From contig NZ_CP011856.1 in the NCBI RefSeq assembly GCF_001029265.1, positions 620,001 through 684,000 on the forward strand: a stretch of 64,000 bases of DNA. The letters run 5' to 3'. Positions 1 to 12,767 of this stretch are shown here, in pieces. This stretch comes from Spiroplasma eriocheiris. GTDB taxonomy: Bacteria; Bacillota_I; Bacilli_A; Mycoplasmatales; Mycoplasmataceae. Every line of letters begins with the position of its first letter. Positions within the stretch are counted from its first letter, which is position 1. The notes under the pieces were generated by a model, which saw only the letters and a program-made list of their open reading frames with translations, had not been told where the DNA came from and made no database searches. The translations under genes were made by a program, and so were the position numbers.

Positions 1-329
1 TATTAGCATTAAAAAATAATAATCTTAAAATTAGTGAAGAAGATTATTTAGATGCTTACATTATTTGTTTATCAGACCACGCACGTTATTTTGCCAGTTC
101 ATTGATGTTAATGTTGCGAACAAGTGGCTTTAAAGTGGACACTGATTATTTAGAACGGGGAGTCAAAGCTCAATTTAAATCAATTGAACGGTTAAATGCG
201 CATAATGCTATTATTATTGGTGATGAAGAATTGAAAAAAAATGTTGTTAAGATTAAAAATCAAAAAACGGGGAAAGAACAAGAAGTTAAGTTTGAAAAAA
301 TTATTAATGTCTTAGGAAAGGAAAAGTAG
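1..329 (+). CDS. hisS: Histidyl-tRNA synthetase, C-terminal end (partial)
   Basis: Only the last ~108 residues are present; the frame is open from base 3. They correspond to the anticodon-binding domain of a class II histidyl-tRNA synthetase, with the family-like stretches SLMLMLRTSGFKVDTDY and NAIIIGDEELKKNVVKIKN. The enzyme charges tRNA-His in the cytoplasm. The stop codon lies one base before the aspS start codon, so the two synthetases form the hisS-aspS pair common in Firmicutes and mollicutes. Assignment from a C-terminal fragment plus this synteny is fairly safe. Confidence 0.87.
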   Translation, partial: LALKNNNLKISEEDYLDAYIICLSDHARYFASSLMLMLRTSGFKVDTDYLERGVKAQFKSIERLNAHNAIIIGDEELKKNVVKIKNQKTGKEQEVKFEKIINVLGKEK

Positions 330-330
330 C

Positions 331-2299
<1,969 letters not shown>

Positions 2300-2305
2300 A
2301 TTATT

Positions 2306-2337
2306 AAAAAAAGATGATAAAATTTATCATCTTTTTT
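2306..2337. terminator. Bidirectional intrinsic terminator
   Basis: A perfect stem AAAAGATGATAAA / TTTATCATCTTTT with A-run on one side and T-run on the other. It lies between the convergent DUF896 gene and the minus-strand membrane protein gene and can serve both. Confidence 0.85.
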
Positions 2338-2686
2338 AGTTTGATAATTGTCAATTGTTTTCTCTTTGTTGGTAGTGGTCGTTATTCATTAGCCATACCC
2401 CACTCATAATCCCAAAGGGCATAAAAATAATAAAGACTGTAAAAATTGATAAAATTAATACTGCAACTCCTTCACCATTTGTTGGGCGGTTACTTTTGAT
2501 TTTTCTTTTAACAGATACTGTTATTGGGATTCACCATGCAAAGCCAATGAAACATGTGAAAATTCCTCCCAAGATACAAATAATAACTAAAAAACTAAAA
2601 GCTACCCATAATTTTTGTGCTGGTTGCGGATTTAGTTGCAGTGGTTCCCGTTTAATTGATAAGTTATTCGCATAATTTTCTTCCAT
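2336..2686 (-). CDS. Small two-helix membrane protein, unknown
   Basis: A 116-residue protein that is open only when TGA is Trp. It has a short Gln/Pro-rich N-terminus, a first hydrophobic segment at about residues 26-50 (begins LWVAFSFLVIICILGGIF), a basic linker (KRKIKSNRP) and a second hydrophobic segment at about residues 75-100. The ATG is preceded by GGAGGA at good spacing. I do not recognise the family. It is expressed from its own promoter: a TATAAT lies about 20 bases upstream of the start codon, directly abutting a long T-run on this strand. Confidence 0.78.
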
Positions 2687-2706
2687 TATATATTCCTCCA
2701 TTTTTA

Positions 2707-2728
2707 ATTATACAAAAAAAAAAAAAAA
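2707..2728 (-). promoter_or_regulatory. -10 box abutting a 15-base homopolymer
   Basis: On the minus strand a run of 15 T is followed by one G and then a perfect TATAAT, about 20 bases before the start codon of the small membrane protein. No good -35 element is visible at the expected distance. Slippage in the run would change the geometry upstream of the -10 box. Confidence 0.55.
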
Positions 2729-2910
2729 CGAGTTTTTCTTGTAATTTATTTTAATATTTTTGGGTTATTTTTACAAAATTAATAATTAATGGTTAGTTAA
2801 AATTGTAAAGAAAAATTAAGATTTTCTTGATTTTTGCTTGTAAATTATGAAAAAAATGTAAAATATAAGTATAAAGTTCGCTAGATATTTGATGAGGAGG
2901 AACAATATAG

Positions 2911-4869
2911 ATGAACAAATCAATTAATACTGTGAGAATGTTAGGGATTGAAGCAGTTAACAAAGCAAACTCGGGTCATCCTGGGATTGTTTTAGGTGCT
3001 GCACCAATGGCCTATACTTTATTTACTAAACATTTAAGAGTTAACCCCGAAGTTGATAAATGAATTAATCGTGATCGTTTTATTTTGTCAGCTGGACATG
3101 GGAGCGCCTTGCTATATTCATTATTACATTTATCAGGATTTAATATTACAATTGATGATTTAAAAAATTTCCGCCAGTTAGGATCAATTACTCCTGGTCA
3201 CCCTGAATCATACTTAACCCCCGGGGTTGATGTTACAACTGGACCACTAGGGCAAGGGATTGCGATGGCGGTTGGTCAAGCAGTGGCGGAAACTCACTTA
3301 AGTGCGCGCTATAATAAACCTAATTATAATTTATTTGACCATTATACTTATGTGATTTGTGGCGATGGTGATTTACAAGAAGGGGTTGCCCAAGAAGCAA
3401 TTTCCCTAGCTGGTCATTGAAAATTAAATAAATTAATTGTCTTATTTGATTCAAATGATGTTCAATTAGATAATATGGTTAGTGTTGCTCAAAGCGAGAA
3501 TATTGCTGATCGTTTTAAAGCAGCGCAGTGAAACTATCTACTAGTTAAAGATGGAAATGACACAGTGGCAATTAATAAGGCCATTGAACAAGCAAAAACA
3601 AGTGATAAGCCAACTTTAATTGAAGTTAAAACGGTGATTGGCTTTGGGGCAACTAAACAAGGAACGCCCGCTGTGCATGGTTCACCATTAGGAACTGATA
3701 TTGAAACAGTTAAAAAAGTATTAGCATGAACGGAAAAAGATTTTTTTGTTCCGGGAGAAGTTTATGAAGACTTTGAAACCAATGTTAAAGAACGGGGAAT
3801 TAAAGAATATGACCGTTGAATTGCTCTTTATGAAAAATACTTGCAAGAGTATCCCGATCTCGGAAAAGAATTAGAACGTGCTATCCACGGTAATTTTGCA
3901 ATTAAAGCAGAAGACTTTTTAGATTTAGCTCCAAGTAAATCCCAAGCAACTCGTGTTAGCAGTGGTAAAATTGTTGATCGCATTTCTGAATTACTACCAA
4001 ATTGAATGGGGGGAAGTGCAGATTTAACTGGAAGTACTAAAGCAAAAGGTGCTAATGGTAATTACCAATTTGATAATCGGTTAGGAAGAAACATTGCCTA
4101 TGGGGTTCGCGAATTTGCCATGGGAGCTATTAATAATGGAATCTATACTCATGGAGGGATTTTACCATTTGCTGGTGGTTTCTTTGTCTTTGCCGATTAT
4201 ATGAAACCAGCAATTCGGTTAAGTTCATTAATGGAAATTCCAGTGGTGTATGTGTTATCCCATGATTCAATTGCGGTTGGTGAAGATGGACCAACCCACC
4301 AACCAATTGAACAATTAGCAATGCTTCGCAGTCAGCCAAACTTAAATGTTTTCCGTCCTTGTGATTTTAAAGAAACCCTAGGAAGTTATTTAGAAGCATT
4401 ACAACAAAAACACACACCAAGTGCAATTTTAATTACTCGTCAAGATTTACCAGAGTTAGAAACAACTACTGTCCAAGATGTTCGCAAGGGAGCCTACAAG
4501 GTTTTTGGGGCTGATCATAATAATGATGTCAATATCCTGGCTACGGGTAGCGAAGTTAGTTTAGCAATTAATGTAGCAAAAAAATTAGCCGAAAAAAACA
4601 TTTCGGCCAAAGTTATTTCAATGCCTTGTTGAGAATTATTTGCTAAACAACCAACAGATTATCAAACATCCTTATTAGAAAAAAATGCTTTAAAAGTTTC
4701 ATTAGAATTAGGAACAACTTTTGGATGAGAAAGATATACTGGTAACGCAGGAATTAATATTGGCATTGATACTTTTGGTCAATCTGGAAACTTCCATTCT
4801 GTGCTAGAATACTTTAACTTTAATGTTGAACATATTAGTAATAAAATTATTAAAAAATTAGGAAAATAA
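2911..4869 (+). CDS. tkt: Transketolase
   Basis: Thiamine-diphosphate enzyme of the non-oxidative pentose phosphate pathway, 652 residues, a normal length. The N-terminal half has the SGHPG substrate loop (about residue 22), the ThDP/metal motif CGDGDLQEG (about residue 150) and the TGPLGQGI stretch. The middle domain has EDGPTHQP (about residue 457), which binds the cofactor aminopyrimidine. The start ATG follows GAGGAGG at ideal spacing; the gene is monocistronic and closed by a terminator. In an organism without a full TCA cycle it links glycolytic intermediates to pentoses for nucleotide synthesis. Confidence 0.97.
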
Positions 4870-4875
4870 GATTAG

Positions 4876-4905
4876 AATCTGGGTTTAGCCCAGATTTTAT
4901 TTATT
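4876..4905 (+). terminator. Terminator after transketolase
   Basis: Stem AATCTGGG / CCCAGATT with a short loop, followed by a T-rich stretch, immediately after the tkt stop codon. Confidence 0.85.
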
Positions 4906-4978
4906 TTTTAACAAAAAAAATGTTTAAAAATAGCAAGGATGCCATTCGTCCGGTAAATATATCAAAATTATTTTATGA

Positions 4979-5058
4979 TATACTAAAAGTGTAAATAAAT
5001 AGTTAACAGAGTACTTAAAGTACCTAACAAGTGTAAATTGTTGGGTACTTTTTGTTTT
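4979..5058 (+). promoter_or_regulatory. Promoter and three-segment leader with terminator-like hairpin
   Basis: A TATACT -10 box is followed by a leader containing GTACTT, its complement AAGTAC, and a second GTACTT running into TTTTT. The last two form the longer stem AAGTACCTAACAA / TTGTTGGGTACTT. The stretch from the -10 box to the T-run is closely matched upstream of the third surface gene near 57800. The hairpin lies about 50 bases before the start codon of the first surface gene, so it should stop most transcripts unless bypassed. Confidence 0.7.
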
Positions 5059-5106
5059 ATTCTCTAACTTTTATTTTATTTAATTTACCAGAAGGGATCA
5101 AATGAA

Positions 5107-7137
5107 ATGATATCGAATAATAACTTAAATCAACTGTGTAAAAATTGTCAAAGTAATTTACAAGAATTATTTCAAAAAATTAAACAAAAAAAACCGATGC
5201 TATTAAAACAATTACAATTTTTAAATGTGCACATTGAGGAAGATAATAGTGGGCAAAGTGATTATGAAATTAAACCCTTTGTTATTTTTCATTGTGAAAA
5301 AAAATATTTTGGGTTATTTTATAAAAAAAATTTATTCAATAATAGTCAGCTTAAACCAAACATTAAAAATCATACGGTTTATTTATCCTTAGCTACTATT
5401 AAACAAAGTGCTAATTTAAATACCATTAAAGAACAAATTGCAACTTCAAACTTACCGTTAGTAACTGCTCGTCAACAACCATTAACAACTCGCCCACAAA
5501 CTGACCTTGTTGAACACCGTCAGCGGGTGGTGGGAGAAGTTGTTGATCCGCCATTAAATGCTCGGAATTTTGATCCGAATGCGGAAGCTCGACAAGCGGC
5601 GGGATTAATATATGTAATGCGCAATATTAACCGGAAATTAGTGCTTTTGTTTCTCATTATTATTTTAATTCTTACCGGAATTGGGGTTGGGGGATGACAA
5701 CTTTTTAATTATTTAAATAAACCTCATACTACGAGTGTTGTCAAAACTGATATTACAAATGATGGGGGAACTTATAGTCAATATCAAGCTATTATTGATG
5801 ATACGACAAATAGCCAGTTAAAAACTGCTGTGCAACAAATTTCGGTGTTGAGTCCGGATTTACTAAGTGCAATTGCTGATTCAGCAACAGTTTTATCAAC
5901 TCACGATGTTCTGCAATATGATCATCAACCTCATTTAATGACAATTGATATTAATGCGGATAACGCCAAAATGTTTAAGGGTCATACGAAAGTAACTATG
6001 AATATTGAAGCAAAAAAATTTGATATTTCCTTTTTAAGTGGTGATTTTACAAATACAACGCCGCCCAAAATAACAACTTTAAACCAAATTAGTATTATTA
6101 AAGTTTTAGAAGGAATTTCTAACCTTAATCAAGATTTATTAACAGCACTGCAAGACCCCCAAATTAAAATTGAAAATATTAGTGGTCAAATTCCCGAAGA
6201 TGGGGAAAAACATTTAGTAACTTTTACAATTAATGCTAATGATACCACTAACTACTTAGGAAAAATTAATGCCAAAATTAATTTAATTAACCAAAAATTT
6301 GATATTGGTAAATTAAAAGATGATTATACAACTGATCCCGTAAATACTGTTAACGATTTAGAACGCCAAAGTTTAATTCAGTTAATTTTATTATTACCTG
6401 ATGCCCCCCAAGAGTTAAAAAATGTTGTTCAAGAAACAAATGTTGTTTTAACCCCATCGCAAGCAAAAATTCCTCGTGATGGTAAAACTTATGACCTTAA
6501 TATTAACATTAATGCTAATAAAACTGTTGATTATGTTGGTACTTTAACAATTAAAGTAAAAGTTAAAAATAGTGTGCTTGATTTAGGTACTTTAAGTCAA
6601 GACTTAACGTCCCAGCCCGTTGTTACCGAACCAGATGTCAAAGCAAATGAATTAATTGATGCCTTGCAACGCGTTGGAAATGTTAATCCAATTTTATTAG
6701 GTCTATTAAACCAACCAGGAATTAATGTTTCAACCTTATCTGATTTTCCCCATGATGGGATCGCCCATAAAATTGGGATTGATATTCAAGCCGAAGGAGT
6801 TCCCCAATACACTGGACAAGCTCGAGTATGAATTATGATGAAATCTAGCAAAATTGATATTACCAGTGATGGGGGAAGTTTTATTCAATTTGGACCAGTT
6901 AATGGGAATGATACCAATACGGCTACTTTAATAAGCGCCCTGGAACAATTAAATAAGTTAACTCCTTTAAATGCTAATTTATTAGCCGTCCTTAAAGATA
7001 AAAACATTATGGTTACTACTGACAGTCAGTTTGTAGCTGATAAAAAACCGCATGAAATAAATATTACAATTAATACTATTAATACAAGTCAATATGAAGG
7101 AGTAGCAAAAATCTTATTAAATATGCAATCAACATAA
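5107..7137 (+). CDS. Membrane-anchored repeat surface protein A
   Basis: A 676-residue protein of a family present five times in this window. The N-terminal ~170 residues look cytoplasmic and carry Cys11-x2-Cys14 and a later F-H-Cys63 followed by KKYFGLF, perhaps a small metal-binding domain. One membrane helix lies at about residues 177-197 (ends LTGIGVGGW). The rest, presumably outside, is five repeats of ~90 residues, each with a pattern of L-x2-AL...DP-x-I...DG-x2-H-x-I-x-I-x-INANNT-x2-Y-x-G followed by K-x-DIT. There is no signal peptide or lipobox, so topology is N-in, C-out. A run of eight A encodes Lys-Lys-Asn after the FGLF motif. It heads a cluster of three such genes. A role in adhesion or surface variation is inference. 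Confidence 0.85.
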
Positions 7138-7157
7138 ACTAGAAAGGAGGATATACA

Positions 7158-10100
7158 ATGAATAATACTGATCAACAACCTCATATCGTTATTTGTAATA
7201 ATTGTAAGAAGCGCTTACAGAATTTATTAAAAACAATTAAAAAAGAAAATCCCTTGTTGATTAAAAAACTACAATTATTACCAATTAAAACTGAAACTAA
7301 TTTTGATTCAACAATGGATAATGATATTCAACCATTTTTAGTATTTCGCTGTCGAGATATTTATTATGGGTTATTTAATAAAAAAAATTTATATTGTAAC
7401 AATAAAATTAAGCCAAATGTTATTAATAAAATTGTTTATTTATCAGCCCAGACCTTTTCCAAAAGTTTCCATATTCCTAATGCTCAACCGTCCCTTGCTC
7501 TCACTGTTACTGAAAACCATTTACCAACCATTATTCCACCTTCCCAACATCAACTGGTTACAACCATTAAAAATAATGTTGATCTTCGTGACCCAGATGT
7601 TTTTTATCCAGAAATTGAAGATGAATATCATAGTCAGTTACAAGAATTATTAAAAAATTACCATCATAAATTTATTATTTTAATTGTGGTTTTACTAGTA
7701 ATCTTAGCAGGAATCGGTCTGGGAGGTTGACAAATATATCAATATCTTAATAGTCCAACAGCTAATGCTACTAATCGTATTGATATTTCCCAAGATGGGG
7801 GTTATTTTCCCAATGTAAGGGTAACTATTAATAACACTTCTTCGGACCAACTAACAACCGCAGTGCAACAAATTAGTGAATTGAATCCCGATTTATTAAC
7901 TGCTCTTAATGATCCTGCCACGGTGTTAACAACTAGTGATCATTTGTTATATGATGGGGGATATCATTTAATAAGTATTACGGCTAATGCCACCCATACC
8001 AAACAATTCCAGGGGATTACGAATGTTACCTTAGCAGTTCGTGCAGCAAAGTTTGATATTACTAATTTGGATGGTAACTTTAGTAATTTAGCACCCTTAA
8101 AAATTGCAAGTTTAACCAATCAGAATATTATTAATGCCCTGCAAACAATTCCTAATTTAAATCCTAACCTAGTTAGTGTCCTTAGCGAGGACCAGTTAAA
8201 AATTAATGACATTACTCCACCAACATTAATTTCTGATGGGCGCTCGCACTTAATTCATTTTACCCTGGATGCTAATCAAACAAAACAATTTCAGGGCACA
8301 TTACTAGTTAGTGCTTATTTTATCGCTACAAAAATTAATATTAGTAATATTAATGGTAATTATTTAACTAGCCCGCCGGTTGTAGTTGGTGATTTAACCC
8401 ATCATAATCTAATTTACTTAATTCAAAATGTTGAGGGTGTTGATCCAAACTTAGCCACTGCGGTTAATGATCCAAATATTCTTGTTTCAACATCTTCATC
8501 GTTGCTTCCTAATAATCAGTCAAGTGAAATTGATATTACTGTCGATGCCAATGCAACAAAAAATTATATGGGAATATTACTAGTTAAATTACAAGCAAAA
8601 AACGGAATCATTGATATTTCTAATTTAAACCAAGATTTAACTTTTCAACCAGCAGTTAGTGAACCAGATACCAAACCAAATGAATTGATTGCAGCATTAA
8701 AACAAGTTTCTGGTCTTAATCCTACTTTACTTTATTTGCTTGACCAGTCTGGAATTAAAGTAACAACTGACTCTGTGCTTAACCATGATGGTCTTGCCCA
8801 TAAAATTGATATTAAAATTATTGTCCTTGCGATCCCAAATTATACCGGCCAAGCTGTTGTTTCAATAATGATGAAGTCTACTAAAATTGATATTACCAAG
8901 GATGAGGATTATACTAATCAACATGTTACGATTGGAAATGATTTAAATGCTAACACATTAATTGCTGCTTTAAACCAGTTGGGACCAACAATTGTGAACA
9001 AGGATATCTTAGCGGCCATTAAAGATCCCCAAGTGATTGTTACTTCTGATTCCCCATTCCAAGTTGATAACAAACCACATCCAATTAAGATTAATATTAA
9101 TGCCCAATATACCAAACAATATGAAGGAACTGCTCATGTTAAAATTTTAATGCAATCCAATAAAACAGATATTACCAATGATGGTGGTGATTATTCACAA
9201 TACCAAAATGTTATTTTTTTACAAGATACTAGTCAAGAACAACTAGTAGCGGGTTTAGAGCAGTTAAAAAACTTTGGAATTAAGCAAACCCTATTAACCG
9301 CAATTAAAGATCCCCACATTCAAATTTCTTCTTCCGATAATCCCACTAATTTTACTGGTAAAAAAATTACCATTAATATTAATGCGGGTAATACAGCCCA
9401 GTTTTATGGAAAAACAAGCGTTACCATTTGGGCTAATTTTAATGGACAACAACGAGCAAAATTTAACAGTGCTGTTGAAACAATTACTAATTTTAATAAA
9501 ATTACTTATGTTGGAACTGCCACGGGTGATCTTTATCAACAACAAGATCAAAGCTGAACAAAACTTGCCAATTTAAAAAATTCAATTAGTAAAATTTTAG
9601 TTAATAACAACAAAATTTATGTGGGAACCCTGCAAGGAACAATCTATTGCTCTGATGATTGAACAAAGCCGCTTGCTAATTATCATACAACTAATAATAT
9701 TCTAGGTAATATGTATTTTGATCAAAATAATATTTTACATGTTGTAATAATTAATCCTGGCTTTACAATTTCCCAGGTTCAAGAGTTTTTATCTTCGGAT
9801 TGAACAACAGATATTTTTGATAATAATTTATATTGTTCGCGAATGTTATATGCTGGCATTATTAATAATGATGATGTCATTGTTACGAATTTTGGAATTT
9901 ATAATACAACAAAGCATACCCAAACAAAGTTCCCAACTGATGGCGAGATGGGAGTTGGCTTTTTAGCCGGAAATGATAATCATTGGTATGTTCTTATGAG
10001 TCAAGGGAGTCTTTTACAATATAATCCGACAAACTTTGACTATCACCAAATTTATAATTTTCAAAAAACGATTACGTCTGCACTACTCGTTAATTATCAA

Positions 10101-10364
10101 GATAGTTTTTTAATTTGAACTAACGATGGTAATCTCTATAACTTTAAACAAATTAACCAACCCATTGTTAAAGTAGGATCATCAATTAGTCAAATTTTAG
10201 TTAATAACGATGCCATTTATTTACGTTGCCAAAATAAAATTTATAGTTCTCAGAATAACTGAAAATCACAAGTTGAAAGTATTAACGTAACAACAATTTC
10301 ACTTATTAATGGTAACTTATGGGTTGGTTACCAAGAAGGTTATTTATTTGAACAAACTTATTAA
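7158..10364 (+). CDS. Membrane-anchored repeat surface protein B with C-terminal propeller-like domain
   Basis: A 1068-residue paralogue of the preceding protein, 20 bases downstream behind AGAAAGGAGG. It has the same N-terminal Cys13-x2-Cys16 and R-Cys...YYGLF module, a membrane helix at about residues 172-191 (LAGIGLGGW), and six ~90-residue repeats. Beyond about residue 785 it changes to a domain with recurring short strands such as TYVGTATGDLY, IYVGTLQGTIY, LLQYNP and LWVGYQEGYLFE, separated by WT/DW turns. This looks like a beta-propeller and is found in no other copy here. The same conserved run of eight A follows the GLF motif. The C-terminal half has several TGA Trp codons. Confidence 0.83.
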
Positions 10365-10384
10365 AATTAGAAAGAAGGAATAAC

Positions 10385-11113
10385 ATGAAAAAAGCAATTC
10401 AATACCAAAGCACGCTAGCAACGCCGGGCAAAAAAAGTAAGAAGAAAATAATTATTTGATCTATTATTGGAACAGTTTTATTAGCGGGAACCGGCATTGG
10501 GGGATGGCAAATCTATGAATATTGAGTAAAAACTCATCAGCATGTTGACCACCGGATTAATATTTCCCAAGATGGGGGTGATTATACTAGTAGCAAAGCT
10601 AAAGTTGTAAATACTTCCCAAGATCAGTTATTATTAGCTTTAAAAACAATTGCTACTTTAAAACCTGATCTTTTGCAAGTGTTAAATGATAACCATGTGG
10701 TGATAAAAACTAATGACCATTTAATTTATAATGGTCAATATCAATCTTTAAAAATTATTATTGATGCTAGTGACACCACAAATTACCAAGGTACAGCAGT
10801 TGTAACAATGTCAATTGCGACAAGTATTATTGATATTTCTCAAGATGGGGGCGAATTTTTAGACAATAAAGCTGAAATTAGTGATACTAATTCATCAACC
10901 TTAGTTAGTGCAATTATTAGTGCCATTCCTAATTTAAACCCTGATTTAAAAGCAGCATTACAAGACCCCAATATTTACTTAACAACAACCGATAAATTAC
11001 AATATGATGGGCAGTACCACCCAATGAAAATTGATATTAATGCCAATAATACTAAAAATTATTTTGGCGAAGCATTGATTACCATTAGTGTAAAGGCAAA
11101 ACAAATTAATTAA
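10385..11113 (+). CDS. Short repeat surface protein C
   Basis: A 242-residue member of the same family. It lacks the Cys-containing N-terminal domain and starts directly with a basic stretch (GKKSKKKII) and a membrane helix at about residues 21-41 (LLAGTGIGGWQIYEYW). Two repeats follow, with DISQDGG, LNPDLKAALQDPNI and INANNTKNYFG. It lies 20 bases after gene B behind AGAAAGGA, so A, B and C probably form one transcript. It may be a reduced copy, or a minimal unit from which the longer ones grew. Confidence 0.83.
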
Positions 11114-11222
11114 AAAAATAATCTTTTGAACAATAACTGGCAGGATTAATTTGCTGAAAAAGTTAGGAGAAGTTATGAAATTTTTTCAATAAAATTCTTA
11201 ATTATGTTAAAATATTGTAGAT

Positions 11223-11256
11223 AACTAATATTCTTATTAATAATTATTAGTTTTAT
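11223..11256 (+). terminator. Hairpin between surface cluster and yneF-like gene
   Basis: AACTAATA and TATTAGTT form an 8-bp stem followed by a short T-rich stretch. It could end the surface-gene transcript or lie in the leader of the next gene. Confidence 0.45.
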
Positions 11257-11301
11257 TGATAAATTGACATAAATTACGACTAGAGGAGGTAAATTAATCA
11301 T

Positions 11302-11520
11302 ATGATACCATGATGAGCAGGCTTAATAATAGGGATTGGTTGTTTAATCATTGGTGGGGTATTAGGATTTATTATTACAAAAAAAATTGTTCAAAAACAA
11401 TTACGTGATAATCCCCCAATTACAGAAAAACAAATTCGTGCTATGTATATGCAAATGGGAAGAAAACCTTCAGAAGCTGATATTAAAAAAGTTATGAACT
11501 CAATGAAAAGGGCAAAGTAA
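11302..11520 (+). CDS. YneF-family (UPF0154) membrane protein
   Basis: A 72-residue protein with one N-terminal helix (WWAGLIIGIGCLIIGGVLGF) and a conserved basic tail (QLRDNPPITEKQIRAMYMQM, then GRKPSEADIKKVM). These match the UPF0154/YneF family of Firmicutes and mollicutes. Its function is unknown. It has a strong AGAGGAGG ribosome site and is followed by a terminator shared with the convergent plsY gene. Confidence 0.9.
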
Positions 11521-11531
11521 TGCTATAGAAT

Positions 11532-11568
11532 TAAAAAAATGTTAATAAAATTAACATTTTTTTAATTT
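11532..11568. terminator. Bidirectional terminator between yneF-like gene and plsY
   Basis: Stem AAAAATGTTAAT / ATTAACATTTTT flanked by A- and T-runs; it separates two convergent genes. Confidence 0.8.
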
Positions 11569-12449
11569 TTTTTCGGTTTGTTTTTTGATTTTTTTAAATC
11601 ATTAATTTCTTTGGTTAATTCCGCTTGTTTTAACTTACTAGTTTCAATTTGTTGATTAATTTTGTCACTTTTTGTGGCCATTTCTAGTTTTTTTAGTTTA
11701 TTAATATCGGCTTTTTTATGGATATCATATTTTTTTTCTTGCCCTGTTCATAATCGTTTAATATTTTCATGGTGTCGAAAGACTAATAAAATAACTCCTA
11801 GTAAAACCATAATATTAATTAAGGCAAGACTATCATAATAATTATCATAATTAAGATTGTGAAATTGGTTAAACCAAACTAAGTTACTATCCTTTAATAA
11901 CTGGCCATCAAAGTTAATTACATTGATACCACTTAGTTGGGGAATTCAACATAACGCCCCGACCATAATTGCACTTAGAATTGAAGATAATGATACTCTT
12001 CTTCAAATGAAAAAGACTACTCATCAGACTACCGCCGCAATTAAGAAATAATAAGGGTTAGTCATTCATAATAATCCTAAAAACGAAGAAACTGTTTTTC
12101 CTCCTTTAAATTTATAATAAATTGGATAACAATGACCTAATAAAACAAAAAATGTTGGAACATAATAACTAGTTGAGCCGAAATTAACATCGTCGATGGT
12201 AATACAACTAATACCCAAGGTAATAAACATGACAAGTGTTATTTTTAGCATGTCTAAAAACATAATTACAAATCCTCATTTTTTTCCTAACACCCGACTA
12301 GTATTAGTCGCTCCGGCGTTTTTGGAATGATATTCTCTGACATCAACTTTAAAAAAGAACTTACCAATAAAAATTGATCAACTAAAAGAACCAATTAGAT
12401 AAGCTAAAATACATGCAATGATTGTGCCAATATAACCATATAGATTCAT
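11562..12449 (-). CDS. plsY: Acyl-phosphate:glycerol-3-phosphate acyltransferase PlsY with C-terminal extension
   Basis: Integral membrane enzyme that makes lysophosphatidic acid from acyl-phosphate and glycerol-3-phosphate, the first step of phospholipid synthesis. It is open only with TGA as Trp (295 residues). The conserved loops are visible: SKNAGATNTSRVLGKKWG (about residue 37) and GHCYPIYYKFKGGKTV (about residue 98). At least five hydrophobic segments follow the usual plan. After the last helix there is an unusual ~70-residue Lys/Glu-rich tail from HHENIKRLWTGQEKKYD onward, predicted coiled coil; most PlsY proteins end near residue 200. The start follows AAGAGGTG. Confidence 0.92.
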
Positions 12450-12619
12450 TAACTTAAACACCTCTTAAACTATTATAACCTAAATGAAAGTATTTTTAAT
12501 GAATATCCTAGATAAATCTTGAATAGCAATATTTTTTGTAAAAAATTAAGATTGTCGTAATTTTGTCAATAATTATCAAGAATAAGTAATAATTTTTCTG
12601 AATCAAAAGAAATAAATTG

Positions 12620-12636
12620 TTTTTTTTTTTTTTTTT
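12620..12636. repeat. Run of 17 T in the intergenic region before the repeat lipoprotein
   Basis: The 318-base gap between plsY and the lipoprotein gene contains this run about 130 bases before the lipoprotein start. The remainder is AT-rich, with a possible TATATT -10 box about 45 bases before the start and no other clear structure. Such runs near mollicute surface-protein promoters are known switching sites in other species; here this is only suggestive. Confidence 0.6.
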
Positions 12637-12767
12637 AATAGAATACAAATATGGAAAAGACATATGAAATAGGCAATTATTAAATAGTAATTTGTCAAAA
12701 CAAAAATAGTTGTTTATTTTGTATATTTTCCTAATTGATTAATTAAACTAAAGTGAGGAAGAAAATA

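Noticed and set aside
4979-5058. T-box or known metabolite riboswitch
   Set aside because: No T-box sequence (TGGNACC), no specifier-loop layout and no conserved aptamer core; the leaders are only ~50-60 bases.
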